Shown: one piece after another, positions 63,438-64,000 of the stretch | Layout of the letters: each line of letters opens with the position of its first letter | Position numbering within the stretch: the stretch's first letter is position 1 | From: Mesorhizobium sp. B4-1-4 | GTDB lineage: Bacteria; Pseudomonadota; Alphaproteobacteria; Rhizobiales; Rhizobiaceae | Assembly (NCBI RefSeq): GCF_006439395.2 | Contig: NZ_CP083950.1 | Span: 6,189,001-6,253,000, forward strand | DNA: 64,000 bases | Direction: 5' to 3' | The notes under the pieces: generated by a model | The model's database searches: none | The model's input: the letters and a program-made list of their open reading frames with translations, nothing else | Told to the model about the DNA's origin: nothing | Made by a program: the position numbers and the translations under genes

Positions 63438-64000
63438 GTGCCCATACCTAGAGGTCCGCAGGCCTTCCCACGTTCAGAATTCCTGCGCCGCCACGCTGCG
63501 GTTAAGGTCGAAATGGCCCACCGAGACCTCATAGCTCTGTTCATATCCGATCCTTCCAACATCACGTACCTGACCGGCTACACCACGCCTTCGGGCTATG
63601 TCCCGCAGGGACTTGTAGTTACCATGGCCGACGAGGAGCCCACTCTTGTCCTGCGAGCCATGGACGCGCCGGCCGGGGTACACCAGAGTTTCATGGACCG
63701 CGATAAGGTAATCGCGTACCCGGAATCTTTGATCGGAAGAACGGACAGGAGCGGCTGCGACGTTGTCGTGCAGACCCTTCGCGACCTTGGAGTTGTGACG
63801 GGTGGCATTGGACTCGAGCTTAGCAACCTCTCAGCTCAGGCGGCGGACAGATTTCGCAGTGCGCTCTCCGAGGCCAGGGTCAGGGACTTCACGGATGTCG
63901 TGACTTGGCTCCGGATTGTGAAGTCTGATCTCGAGGTCGAGGTGCTGCGGGAAGCTGCTGCCATTACTGACGCAGCCATGACGTGCGCCTCTGAGGTCAT
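63438..64000 (+). CDS. M24-family protein (DoeA/creatinase-like), 3' partial
   Basis: The frame from GTG 63438 (GGAG 8 bp upstream) stays open to the window end, giving about 187 residues. The N-terminal domain reads LIALFISDPSNITYLTGYTT and PSGYVPQGLVV, as in ectoine hydrolase DoeA and related M24 proteins. It then gives SDLEVEVLREAAAITDAAMT, the start of the pita-bread domain. The catalytic half is missing, so its metal ligands cannot be checked. It is co-oriented with the class IV aminotransferase 38 bp upstream. Confidence 0.75.
   Translation, partial: MPIPRGPQAFPRSEFLRRHAAVKVEMAHRDLIALFISDPSNITYLTGYTTPSGYVPQGLVVTMADEEPTLVLRAMDAPAGVHQSFMDRDKVIAYPESLIGRTDRSGCDVVVQTLRDLGVVTGGIGLELSNLSAQAADRFRSALSEARVRDFTDVVTWLRIVKSDLEVEVLREAAAITDAAMTCASEV

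Noticed and set aside
1..64000. CRISPR arrays, tRNA or rRNA genes, phage genes
   Set aside because: No regularly spaced repeats, tRNA cloverleaf-type sequences or structural phage proteins were noticed on either strand.

Overview
The window looks like accessory DNA from an alphaproteobacterium of the Rhizobiales (Mesorhizobium/Rhizobium-like), probably a megaplasmid or genomic island. The evidence is GC-rich coding sequence, many ABC importers for amino acids and polyamines, Lrp/RpiR/GlxA regulators, and insertion sequences at every stage of decay (IS3, IS5, IS6, IS21, IS66, IS256, IS481, IS630, and a group II intron reverse transcriptase tail). No rRNA, tRNA, CRISPR or replication genes were seen. 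Family names come from recognised motifs, not from database searches.

Layout. 1-1901: end of a branched-chain-type (Liv) ABC operon closed by a clear hairpin terminator. 2039-6889: a class III aminotransferase, an IS6 relic, and a dimethylglycine/sarcosine-dehydrogenase-like flavoprotein divergent from an Lrp/AsnC regulator. 6968-13005 (minus): a second Liv importer led by an M20 deacylase; its binding protein has a frameshift just after the signal peptide. 13334-20508: an amide or gamma-glutamyl catabolic cluster (RpiR regulator, glutamine-synthetase-like ligase, FluG-type amidohydrolase, amidase, GlxA-type regulator, N-formylglutamate amidohydrolase), bracketed at 20941 by a second, paralogous RpiR gene. 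21853-29021: mostly relics around an intact amidase and an Lrp gene, ending in a frameshifted enoyl-CoA hydratase and an acyl-CoA ligase stub. 29044-46080: an amidase, a GSA-aminomutase-like aminotransferase, two paralogous Asp/Glu-racemase-type genes, a complete polyamine-type ABC importer, and an acyl-CoA module (DUF35, thiolase-like protein without the active-site Cys, AMP ligase, two adjacent acyl-CoA dehydrogenases) interrupted by an IS256 element. 46219-48643: threonine-aldolase-like lyase and a creatinase/ectoine-hydrolase-like M24 protein. 48657-54432: remains of a glycine-catabolic operon. 54634-56059: an istB relic cut by an IS630 element. 56515-64000: a second polyamine-type importer, an M20 amidohydrolase, a class IV aminotransferase and a partial M24 protein.

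The most interesting structure is at 48657-54432. A tandem glycine riboswitch precedes a DadA/glycine-oxidase-like gene, followed 19 bp later by a malate synthase G (glcB) relic. This would have been a riboswitch-controlled route from glycine through glyoxylate to malate. The glcB relic carries a large internal deletion and is split by an IS5-family element. That element is itself split by an IS66 element with a perfect 8-bp target duplication, and the IS66 element carries an unknown 120-residue ORF.

Taken together, the genes look like a patchwork of uptake-and-catabolism cassettes for amides, N-acylated or D-amino acids, polyamine-like compounds and glycine derivatives. Each cassette pairs an importer with deacylases or amidases, PLP enzymes and a local regulator. 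Several single-base frameshifts mean either that the island is decaying or that the sequence contains errors.
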